Shown piece by piece: positions 55,662-61,902 of a stretch of 64,000 nucleotides of DNA (the first letter of the stretch is position 1; each line of letters starts with the position of its first letter). The position numbers and the translations under genes were made by a program. Location of the stretch: assembly GCA_002869925.2 (NCBI GenBank), contig NEWT02000010.1, positions 36,503 through 100,502 of the forward strand, read 5' to 3'. The notes beneath the pieces were generated by a model. It saw only the letters and a list, made by a program, of their open reading frames with translations, did no database searches and was not told the DNA's origin. Origin of the DNA: Nitrospira sp. CG24A (GTDB lineage Bacteria > Nitrospirota > Nitrospiria > Nitrospirales > Nitrospiraceae).

Positions 55662-55769
55662 ATGTTACCTGATGGGGTCGTCGTGATTCATGCTCACCGA
55701 CACGGCGGCCTAAAAGAGAAGGGCCACCTCTCTAAACCTTCGCGGGGAGAAAGAGGCGGCCCTTGGTGA
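55662..55769 (+). CDS. Possible 35-residue small protein or leader peptide
   Basis: An ATG lies 7 bases after AAGGGAGG and about 45 bases downstream of the strong promoter. The product is 35 residues (MLPDGVVVIHAHRHGG...), His/Gly/Lys-rich, with no known family. Its second half overlaps a hairpin (55718-55765). It may be a real small protein, a regulatory leader, or noncoding RNA with a fortuitous frame. Confidence 0.45.
   Translation: MLPDGVVVIHAHRHGGLKEKGHLSKPSRGERGGPW
55718..55765 (+). terminator. Stable hairpin at the end of the small frame
   Basis: AAGGGCCACCTCT pairs with AGAGGCGGCCCTT with one G-T wobble around a 20-base loop. There is no T-run after it, so it may be a factor-dependent end or an RNA control structure instead of a simple terminator. 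Confidence 0.45.
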
Positions 55770-55886
55770 GCACAAACAAACTTGTAGACTGTTGTGCCGC
55801 AATGCAGGATATCTACACTTCTTCTGAGACGGAGTCAAGGAAGGCTCTACATGAGCGCATTGAGGCAGGTGTATATGGAGAAGACA

Positions 55887-56027
55887 ATGCCGAAAAAAGA
55901 ACCTGAGACAAGCTTGAGAGGCCGCGAGGCCGATAATGGGCGGTTCATAACAGTAGAGGAAGCTCGGAGCCGTCCCAAGACGACGGTAGTCGAAAGAGTT
56001 CCTCTTCCTGGTAAAGGTCGGAAGTAA
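55887..56027 (+). CDS. Small hypothetical protein, 46 residues
   Basis: The frame from ATG 55887 has GGAGA upstream and encodes a charged protein (MPKKEPETSLRGREADNGRF, then VVERVPLPGKGRK). Similar short proteins with a DAxxGRFV...TTVxE pattern occur widely in bacteria beside accessory genes, with no known function; that memory is not specific. A clear terminator follows 26 bases after the stop, which supports expression. Confidence 0.6.
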   Translation: MPKKEPETSLRGREADNGRFITVEEARSRPKTTVVERVPLPGKGRK

Positions 56028-56053
56028 GATCCAAGTGAAGTGACACCCCAGCG

Positions 56054-56086
56054 ACGCCCGCCAGCAATGGCGGGCGTTTTTATTTG
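56054..56086 (+). terminator. Rho-independent terminator
   Basis: A perfect 10-base stem ACGCCCGCCA/TGGCGGGCGT with loop GCAA is followed by TTTTTATTT. It ends the plus-strand unit containing the 46-residue gene. Confidence 0.92.
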
Positions 56087-56160
56087 GGCATTATCCAAGT
56101 GGAGTGTGCCGTTGGTAGGCTGTGGTACGGTGTGCCAGTTCATCCTTATTGAGGTATTTA

Positions 56161-56442
56161 ATGGCAAAAAAGATCAAAACCAGTCGAAACAAATCCGATT
56201 GCATCATTCCTGATCATCCCGTACCGGCGCGAGAGCTGTCTCAATACAGTGTTGATAACGATCCGCACAGTGAGAACGACATTGCTGACTACGTTCATAC
56301 TCAAGCGTCTGATGAGACGGTTCAGCACGTGGAAAAAATAAAACAGAAGGTCGTTCTCAGAGACAAATACGAAATTTGGGATGTAATCACAGATAGAGAT
56401 CGGTATTGGGTTATCACAAACTCATCACTGGATTTCCCCTGA
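56161..56442 (+). CDS. Hypothetical protein, 93 residues
   Basis: The ATG at 56161 follows TTGAGGT. The protein is polar (MAKKIKTSRNKSDCIIPDHP) and ends with a beta-rich stretch (RDKYEIWDVITDRDRYWVIT) reminiscent of a small DUF seen near toxin-antitoxin genes, though I cannot name it. It looks lower in GC than core genes, consistent with acquisition. Confidence 0.65.
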   Translation: MAKKIKTSRNKSDCIIPDHPVPARELSQYSVDNDPHSENDIADYVHTQASDETVQHVEKIKQKVVLRDKYEIWDVITDRDRYWVITNSSLDFP

Positions 56443-56479
56443 TATTGCAGTTTTCTCCCGCTTCCGTCATATAGGTTCC

Positions 56480-57130
56480 ATGCTTACGCTCATTCAGTTT
56501 CCCTGGTCGCCGTTTTGCGTCACCGTGCGGCATATCCTTGAACGGAATGCCATCCCGTTTCGGCTGCGCAACATCCCCTATCATGAGCGGGCCTCCATTA
56601 TTAAAGCCACTAACGGACGTGGCTACACAGTGCCCTGTGTGGTCGATGGAAAACAGGCCGTCTGTGATGTGACTGACTTTGGGCAAGAGGTCGCCTGGCA
56701 TATCGATCGACGCTATACGCTCAACCTGTTTCCGAATGAGGTCGAGGGTATTCAGCTCATCCTCTCGCGCTTTATCGAAAACGACCTGGAGATGGTGGGC
56801 TTCAAGGTCAACGACAGCTATATCGTCCCGGCACGACCTCTGGTCGAACGGGTCATGCTGATCCGACACAAGGAACGGAAGTTCGGGAAGGGCTGTGTCC
56901 AAGCATGGACGAACCAGCGCAAAGACCTATGCGCTCAATTTGCAGAACTGCTGAAGCCCTTCGACAACATGCTGGCACAGTCGCCGTTTCTAATCGCTGA
57001 TCGACCGTTGTTCGTCGACTACGATCTCTACGGTGCGATCGAGAACTATCTGTTCAGCGGCAAAACGAAGCTTCCGAACCTCAAGCACCTTCGCCGCTGG
57101 CACCGCGCAATGACGAACCCCTCCCTCTAA
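56480..57130 (+). CDS. Glutathione S-transferase-like protein
   Basis: This 216-residue protein has a thioredoxin-like N-terminal domain with FPWSPFCVTVRHIL (residues 7-20, redox Ser/Cys position) and YTVPCVV where the cis-Pro is expected. The all-helical C-terminal domain includes LIADRPLFVDYDLYGAIENYL, a typical GST motif. It may bind glutathione or another thiol. It lies among small unknown genes, 37 bases after the 93-residue gene. Confidence 0.8.
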   Translation: MLTLIQFPWSPFCVTVRHILERNAIPFRLRNIPYHERASIIKATNGRGYTVPCVVDGKQAVCDVTDFGQEVAWHIDRRYTLNLFPNEVEGIQLILSRFIENDLEMVGFKVNDSYIVPARPLVERVMLIRHKERKFGKGCVQAWTNQRKDLCAQFAELLKPFDNMLAQSPFLIADRPLFVDYDLYGAIENYLFSGKTKLPNLKHLRRWHRAMTNPSL

Positions 57131-57177
57131 AATTGAATACCTCAGGCAGATGTTACATCGTCAGATCCCGGTGAGAA

Positions 57178-57258
57178 GCTTTCAACTGGGCGCACCGAAC
57201 GAGTACCTTCTGAGCATGCACGTTCACCAGCTAGAAATGCACCTGGCCGCTCCTTCTC
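57178..57258. repeat. Degenerate family A repeat, copy A5
   Basis: GCGCACCGAACGAG and GCATGCACGTTC resemble the core, and TGCACCTGGCCGCTCC keeps the right arm of A6. The left arm has decayed. It lies after the GST-like gene and convergent with the AbrB-type gene. Confidence 0.45.
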
Positions 57259-57333
57259 TGTCCTTACGCAAGCCGCGAAAAATTCCAGCCCGATCCGTAT
57301 CAACTCCAGGAACCGCCGCAACAAATTGATTAC

Positions 57334-57561
57334 TTACTCCGCCAGCTTCTTCAATGCTCTGCCATATCTGCGATTTCCATTTTCCAGGGCTTCTAGAAAT
57401 TTCTTTTTGCGATCATCAGCATGCACTGGCGTCACAACCAAGCTCTTTCCCTGAATCTGAATATCAAGGAAGGTCTCCGCATCAATATGCAATAAGTCGA
57501 GGGTTGGGCGATCGATTACGAGTGCTAGGTTATTGCCGCGTTTGACCAGTCGCTTAAACAT
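57334..57561 (-). CDS. AbrB/SpoVT-type DNA-binding protein
   Basis: This 75-residue protein fits the AbrB swapped-hairpin fold (LVKRGNNLALVIDRPTLDLL, LDIQIQGKSLVVTPV) with a Lys/Arg-rich tail. GGGGGAGG lies upstream of the ATG at 57561. Such proteins are antitoxins or transition regulators. No toxin gene is seen on either side, so it is an orphan. Confidence 0.75.
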   Translation of the reverse strand: MFKRLVKRGNNLALVIDRPTLDLLHIDAETFLDIQIQGKSLVVTPVHADDRKKKFLEALENGNRRYGRALKKLAE

Positions 57562-57820
57562 CCGTAGACCTCCCCCGATGCCACTACGGCTCAAATAGGC
57601 TTTAGGAATAGCATCTCCTAATCAATGAGGTAAAGTCAGTCAGCAGAAAGCTGGAAAAGGGGTGGGCATACATCAGGACCCATTTCCTGAGTCGCAAGTC
57701 TGACGACTGAAGGTATCGCCTGTCGACGAATGCCTGGCAAAGCAGCCCCGCATTCCAATCCAGGCCAGTTAGCGAAATCGACAAAGCGAGACCATTCTGC
57801 TTCCATAACCCTCACGTTAA

Positions 57821-57920
57821 AGAGAGTGGCCAAGGCTGCTCTTCACTGCGCGCATCGGACGTGCACCGTTTCATCGTGCGCGTTCTGCGAGCAGGAAGGG
57901 CACCTGGCCGCATCTTTCTC
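57821..57920. repeat. Family A palindromic repeat, copy A6
   Basis: The arms AGAGAGTGGCCAAGGCTGCT and GGGCACCTGGCCGCATCTTT pair in part. The core is CTGCGCGCATCGGACGTGCA and CGTGCGCGTTCTGCGAGCA, closest to A3. First of four elements in tandem. Confidence 0.8.
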
Positions 57921-57948
57921 TGGGCTTTCCGTCTTTCCATTCCTCTTA

Positions 57949-58019
57949 GGGGACGGCCTCCGTGTCCTCTACTGCGCGCGTTGCGCGAGCAAGGGGGACA
58001 TCGGAGGCCGCCCCCCTCC
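57949..58019. repeat. Short family A variant, copy A7
   Basis: The arms GGGACGGCCTCCGTGTCC and GGACATCGGAGGCCGCCCC pair. The core is the condensed CTGCGCGCGTTGCGCGAGCA, lacking the central 30 bases of the others, as though the middle had been deleted. Confidence 0.8.
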
Positions 58020-58053
58020 CTTCCCCTCCAAGCTCGCTCGTTCCATTCTCTCA

Positions 58054-58261
58054 AGGACAGTCGTGACTGTTGCTGCGGGCATCAGAGCCCTGTTGGTGTC
58101 TTGCCGTAGCGAAGCGCCGCGGCCCGTTCTCACGGGTGGCGCAGCCTGTTCGACGTTCCGTTCGACGATGAGTCGGAACGGAACGAGTTGCTGCGTCAAG
58201 CGGAGGTTCGCTAGGGCAAGCAACAGGGCTCTGGCTTTAGCGGCGGCAGCACGACTGTCCT
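58054..58261. repeat. 208-base imperfect palindrome with internal hairpins
   Basis: The left arm 58054-58113 (AGGACAGTCGTG...CAGAGCCCTGTTG...TAGCGAA) matches the reverse complement of 58207-58261. Inside are two further hairpins: GCGCC/GGCGC enclosing CCCGT/ACGGG (58114-58142), and the perfect GTTCCGTTC/GAACGGAAC (58155-58184). It is preceded by CCTCCAAGCTCGCTCGTT and followed by CCTCCCAAGCTTGCTCGTT. No coding use is evident. Confidence 0.8.
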
Positions 58262-58317
58262 CCCCGTCCTTCTATCCTTCCAATTGATCCTCCCAAGCTT
58301 GCTCGTTACTCTCTCCC

Positions 58318-58420
58318 AGGGGGGTGGCCTCCGACTTGTCCTCAACTGCGCGCGTCGAACGAGGCCCTTCTGAGGGCGCGCGTTCCGCGAGCAAAGAGGA
58401 CATCGGAGGCCGCCCCCCTT
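58318..58420. repeat. Family A palindromic repeat, copy A8
   Basis: The arms GGGGGGTGGCCTCCGACTTG and GACATCGGAGGCCGCCCCCC pair. The core is CTGCGCGCGTCGAACGAG and GCGCGTTCCGCGAGCA. It ends 60 bases before the second PilZ gene. Confidence 0.85.
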
Positions 58421-58479
58421 CCCACCCCTCTATTGGGGAATACCCTCCACCCTTCAGACTCCGTACACTCTGCTCCTCA

Positions 58480-58842
58480 ATGGAACAGACCAGACCCTAC
58501 CAACGCAGCCTCTATCGCCTGCCGGTCACCTACCCGACCATGTACTGTGTGACAGCGACGGTCGGCGAAGGAATAATGACAAACCTTTCAGCGACGGGGT
58601 GCATGATCGAAGCGGATCAACCTCTGCTGGCAGACCAGCGTATTGCATTGCGCCTCATGCTCCCCGATCAACCCGAGTCGCTGCCGATCGATGAGGCCTA
58701 TGTGCGGTGGGTGAATGGCAATTTGGCTGGGATCGAGTTCATCCAAGTGGAACGTGCCGCAAACCTCCGGCTACATGCGTTCATATGGGACGGAATGGCC
58801 CAACGCTTCCACGCGATCCAACAAAAACGCGCGACGTCTTAG
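58480..58842 (+). CDS. PilZ domain protein (second copy type)
   Basis: This 120-residue PilZ protein shows RxxxR (RPYQR/RSLYR near residue 5-13), NLSATG (NxSxxG) near residue 37 and VRWVNGNLAGIEFI. It resembles the 4075 gene in length and in the VRWVxGNxxGxxF ending. The frame is open upstream through repeat A8, but the domain begins at this ATG; no clear SD is seen. First of five plus-strand genes. Confidence 0.82.
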   Translation: MEQTRPYQRSLYRLPVTYPTMYCVTATVGEGIMTNLSATGCMIEADQPLLADQRIALRLMLPDQPESLPIDEAYVRWVNGNLAGIEFIQVERAANLRLHAFIWDGMAQRFHAIQQKRATS

Positions 58843-59013
58843 ACTTCCTCCTCAATTACGCCGTTCTCCCTTCATCGCCACGCCGTTCAATCAATTCCAT
58901 CAGAATGATCTTCTTCTCTTGGGAGCGAAGGCAGGGCACGGATTTACCCCCAAGTCGGCGCTCTACCTCCTGGACTTAGTTGATCTATCCTCTCTTGGCG
59001 TGAGGGTGGCCTC

Positions 59014-59043
59014 TTGCCTCACCCCTTACGCCTTCGCTATACT
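59014..59043 (+). promoter_or_regulatory. Candidate promoter for leaderless transcript
   Basis: TTGCCT (59014-59019), an 18-base spacer and TATACT (59038-59043). Transcription would start near 59050, at the ATG of the next gene (59051), which also lacks an SD. Confidence 0.4.
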
Positions 59044-59050
59044 CCCTAGC

Positions 59051-59338
59051 ATGAGTATTAGAAACGCGGGCGGGGACTGGGAGCCGATGCTGCTGGGGAT
59101 TGAAGCCCGCCACTGTAAGGTCTGCAAGGAAGAACTCTATCGCAACAAAACGTTTTTCAGCGGCGGCTGGTCTCGCTGCGCCCTGTGCGAGGACTTTGTT
59201 CATTACAGCTGTCTGGCCAGCGGGAAAGTCTCGTTCTTGAAAGCCCGCCCCCGTGTGTGCAAGATCTGCCGTACGGCTCAAGAGAGCACTCCGTCCTCTC
59301 CGCCGAAGCCAGCAATTCCGGTGGCCGTCGGGTCGTGA
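59051..59338 (+). CDS. Small protein with PHD-like C4HC3 zinc-finger spacing
   Basis: This 95-residue protein contains C-x2-C-x17-C-x2-C-x4-H-x2-C-x15-C-x2-C (CKVC, CALC, FVHYSCL, CKIC), the ligand order and spacing of PHD fingers, including the aromatic residue before the sixth ligand. PHD fingers are mainly eukaryotic readers of histone tails; in bacteria the fold could bind other proteins or RNA. The tail is Pro/Ser-rich. Its end overlaps the next gene by GTGA. The structural identity is inference from spacing only. Confidence 0.7.
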   Translation: MSIRNAGGDWEPMLLGIEARHCKVCKEELYRNKTFFSGGWSRCALCEDFVHYSCLASGKVSFLKARPRVCKICRTAQESTPSSPPKPAIPVAVGS

Positions 59339-59673
59339 TTCCCCACACACAATCAAGCCCAATAGAAGCCCCCCGGGGCTGGCGTCATACTTTTTTTTCA
59401 GACTCAGTCCGGTTCGTCCTTGCGCCGTTGATTCTCTTCTTTAGTGGATTTTTCACGACGAAGTTTATCCTCAGCGGCGCCTACACCTGGCCACGGACGA
59501 GTCAAACCTTTGCGCTCATGCTTATTGTCTTAATCCTCTCCCGTGAGTTCGTCTACAAGGAGCAGCGGTCACGCCACGCAGCGCCAGGCCGTGCGTGGGC
59601 AGCCTTGGCCTATTCCTGCGTACTCCCTTACATGATCGGCGTGGTGGCCGTGTTGACGCTGTGGGCGAGATAG
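59335..59673 (+). CDS. Small membrane protein, three predicted helices
   Basis: This 112-residue protein starts at a GTG overlapping the zinc-finger gene stop. Three hydrophobic segments are visible (FVLAPLILFFSGFFTT, FALMLIVLILSREF, YMIGVVAVLTLWA). No family recognised. The tight coupling suggests it works with, or anchors, the upstream zinc-finger protein. Confidence 0.6.
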   Translation: MIPHTQSSPIEAPRGWRHTFFSDSVRFVLAPLILFFSGFFTTKFILSGAYTWPRTSQTFALMLIVLILSREFVYKEQRSRHAAPGRAWAALAYSCVLPYMIGVVAVLTLWAR

Positions 59674-59703
59674 CCCGATTCGAATCTTTGGCGCGAGGAC
59701 GAG

Positions 59704-60072
59704 ATGACAGAGATTATCCGCAGTGGAGCGTTTCTCCAACAATGTTGGTCGGTCCATCCGCTCTGTCTGACGGTGAAGCGCATCGAGCCGGATCGCATTG
59801 TGGTGGTCACGTGTAGTTCCTGCCGGATGGTACACCGGGTGACCACCGGCGCGATCACGAGACACATCTCGACAGGGAACTCCTCCTTGCCCGCACAGGA
59901 GATTACGCAGCCGGACGGGCTCATGGCGCTCAAACACTGCTTGGGAGCCCATGCTCCCGCCCTATCGGTTCGAGAGATGGATGTGTTTCAAGATGCGGTG
60001 TGGGTCCGCTGTGCAGAGTGCCGTTCACAGTTCAACCTGGTAGTCTCCCAGTTCGAAACACATCAGAAATAG
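59704..60072 (+). CDS. Hypothetical protein with paired CxxC motifs
   Basis: This 122-residue protein has CSSC (near residue 37) and CAEC (near residue 104), which together could bind one zinc. The stretches around them are similar (VVVTCSSCRMVHRV and VWVRCAECRSQFNLV), so it may be an internal repeat of two half-domains. GAGGACGAG precedes the ATG. It lies 30 bases after the membrane protein. Confidence 0.65.
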   Translation: MTEIIRSGAFLQQCWSVHPLCLTVKRIEPDRIVVVTCSSCRMVHRVTTGAITRHISTGNSSLPAQEITQPDGLMALKHCLGAHAPALSVREMDVFQDAVWVRCAECRSQFNLVVSQFETHQK

Positions 60073-60112
60073 CCCGTCCCTTTCAAGCCAGTAACCCAAC
60101 CGATCATTGACC

Positions 60113-60727
60113 ATGCCATCACAGTTTACACATGAAGAAGCGGCCTTGATGGCCGACCAACAGTTCTTCCTCGCCAAAGCGCAGATCATGGTGAAGGTGC
60201 GCAACTTACTCGGGCTTACTCACGAGGCCTTGAAAAAGGAGGTCGCGTCGGCTGCTCTCGTCACTCCACCGGACTTCGATCCCGCCAACTGCCACTTCGT
60301 GAAGGGAGAAGCGCTCGAATGCTTTCCCTATCAATATCTCGACTTCCCGAAACACTTCCATCACTCGAACGCCTTTGCCTTTCGAACACTCTTTTGGTGG
60401 GGACACCACATCGTGTGCGCCTTGCTGCTGGAAGGGGAAGGGATCAAACAGCACAAGGTACGGATCGTGAACCGGTTTCATCAACTTGCCGGGCAAGGGC
60501 TGGAACTGTCGTTGGCTCCGACGTTGTGGGAATGGAAGCGTGGCGAGGGATATACGTTGCCGATCACTCACGATCGCAAGGCGCAAATAGCCGCCGTGTT
60601 GGCTGAACGGTCTTTTGTGAAGATCGTTCGCTTCCTGCCGTTCACCGATCCAAGGATTCACTCGGGCCAAGTGCCAGAATTCAGCCGCGAGACCTTTCGA
60701 GCGCTCCTGCCGATCGTCACTCGCTAA
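60113..60727 (+). CDS. Hypothetical protein, about 204 residues
   Basis: I do not recognise this family. It is soluble and rich in aromatic residues and His (CFPYQYLDFPKHFHHSN, FRTLFWWGHHIVCALLLEG). The ATG at 60113 is chosen over a TTG six bases earlier. It is the last of the five-gene plus-strand run and is followed by repeat B4. Its His-rich middle could bind metal. Confidence 0.65.
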   Translation: MPSQFTHEEAALMADQQFFLAKAQIMVKVRNLLGLTHEALKKEVASAALVTPPDFDPANCHFVKGEALECFPYQYLDFPKHFHHSNAFAFRTLFWWGHHIVCALLLEGEGIKQHKVRIVNRFHQLAGQGLELSLAPTLWEWKRGEGYTLPITHDRKAQIAAVLAERSFVKIVRFLPFTDPRIHSGQVPEFSRETFRALLPIVTR

Positions 60728-60782
60728 TAGGCTGCGAAGACCTATGCCGCCTCGCTAGATGATCAATGGCCTGCACAGTCTC

Positions 60783-60950
60783 GCAGGATGCTCAAAAAGG
60801 CCGGACTTCTCACCCTCCCTACCCTGGCGCGCCGAGACGCGCCTTGTCCCAAGTAAGGCCGCAGCTCCTCGGCGGGCCTTCGTTTTACGTTTCACGTTTC
60901 ACGGTCCCTGAGTGAGAACGATGCTGGCGGAGCTTTTCAGCATCCTGCTG
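60783..60950. repeat. Family B palindromic repeat, enlarged copy B4
   Basis: The ends GCAGGATGCTCAAAAAGGCC and GCTTTTCAGCATCCTGC pair, and AAGGCCGCAG plus GAGAACGATGCTGGCGG are retained. The GTACCC...GGTAC centre is replaced by other sequence, including TTTCACGTTTCACG also found at 2227-2240. It lies between the 60113 gene and tRNA-Arg. Confidence 0.75.
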
Positions 60951-61000
60951 CTGGACAGAGGCTAAAATCCTATGCTAGTCTCGCCCCCTTGGTTGCGGGA

Positions 61001-61077
61001 GCGCCTGTAGCTCAGCTGGATAGAGCATCAGCCTCCGGAGCTGAGGGCCACAGGTTCAAATCCTGTCAGGCGCACCA
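61001..61077 (+). tRNA. tRNA-Arg (anticodon CCG)
   Basis: Full cloverleaf: acceptor GCGCCTG/CAGGCGC, D loop AGCTCAGCTGGATAGAGC, anticodon loop CTCCGGA in stem TCAGC/GCTGA, T loop GGTTCAAATCC, encoded CCA. It reads codon CGG. Confidence 0.96.
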
Positions 61078-61131
61078 AACACAGGCAAGGGACAAGGCCA
61101 CACACAGATAACTGCCACATACATACCCGGT

Positions 61132-61207
<76 letters not shown>

Positions 61208-61902
61208 AAAAATCAACCACTTACACACCCTCCCTCTTCCAGCCCGCCTCCGTGTAGGCGCAGTGTAAGCAGTAAAACAGAGAAAATATTTTTCTGTCCC
61301 TCTTCTGCCGATCTTAAGATTTCCTAGTAGCGATCATGTGACGATAAAATTCCAGGGTAATCTTTGGAAAGAGTACTTTACCCCCACTTTTCTTTTGGTC
61401 ATGATCGCCTAATCCTGTGGTTTGGATTGATGCCGATGTGAGACAAAGTATGTGGCATCGCATTGTTGGTAGTGGCGGATGAGGTGAACTAATCGGCCGG
61501 ATGGGTAACGAGTCTTCATTCAGATAAGCAAAAGCCTACCCTACAACAAGCTGGGGAACCAGAGCCGTTTTCATCGATCTTGGGAACTGTCCTGCTATTT
61601 ATTTGACTATCTGTTCGATCAAATTTTCATTAGTCAACTTTTCAAGGCAGTTACACGGGTTCAAATCCAGTTGGGGACACCACGTCGAGTGCACGGCGGA
61701 ACTCGGTGGCAAATTCATAAAGTTGCGATAAGGTAGAACATCAGCAGTCAGATAGAAGAATCAGGAGAGTGAGCGTTGGGACGCAACAAGAAAAACATGA
61801 AAGCCTCGCAGGGAGGCGTATTGTAGGAGGGATGCTAACTAGGCGCAAGGGCTGAACGGCACGAAGGGTGTCTTAGTGATGTTTCTGTATTTCACGAATG
61901 GA
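61208..61902. other. Gene-free stretch after the tRNAs
   Basis: About 700 bp without a supported frame. Besides the hairpin at 61277, it holds an isolated tRNA-like 3' end (61651-61682) and a purine-rich, structured-looking stretch at 61760-61870 that I cannot assign. Base composition looks lower in GC than the core. Confidence 0.5.
61651..61682 (+). other. Isolated tRNA-like 3' end, possible attachment site
   Basis: ACGGGTTCAAATCCAGTTGG followed by GGACACCA looks like a T arm, acceptor strand and CCA of a tRNA, but the stem pairs poorly and no 5' part is present. Downstream tRNA genes often receive integrated elements, so it may mark a junction. Confidence 0.4.

Noticed and set aside
57730..58287. 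A 185-codon plus-strand frame across the repeat block
   Set aside because: It is made of palindromic repeats A6, A7 and the large palindrome, which give long frames on several strands at once.
57821..58420. A CRISPR array
   Set aside because: Units are unequal in length, spaced irregularly and self-complementary over their full length, and no cas genes are present.
61685..61870. Group II intron or other catalytic RNA domain
   Set aside because: The purine-rich stretch has a structured look but no domain V-like hairpin and no reverse transcriptase frame follows.
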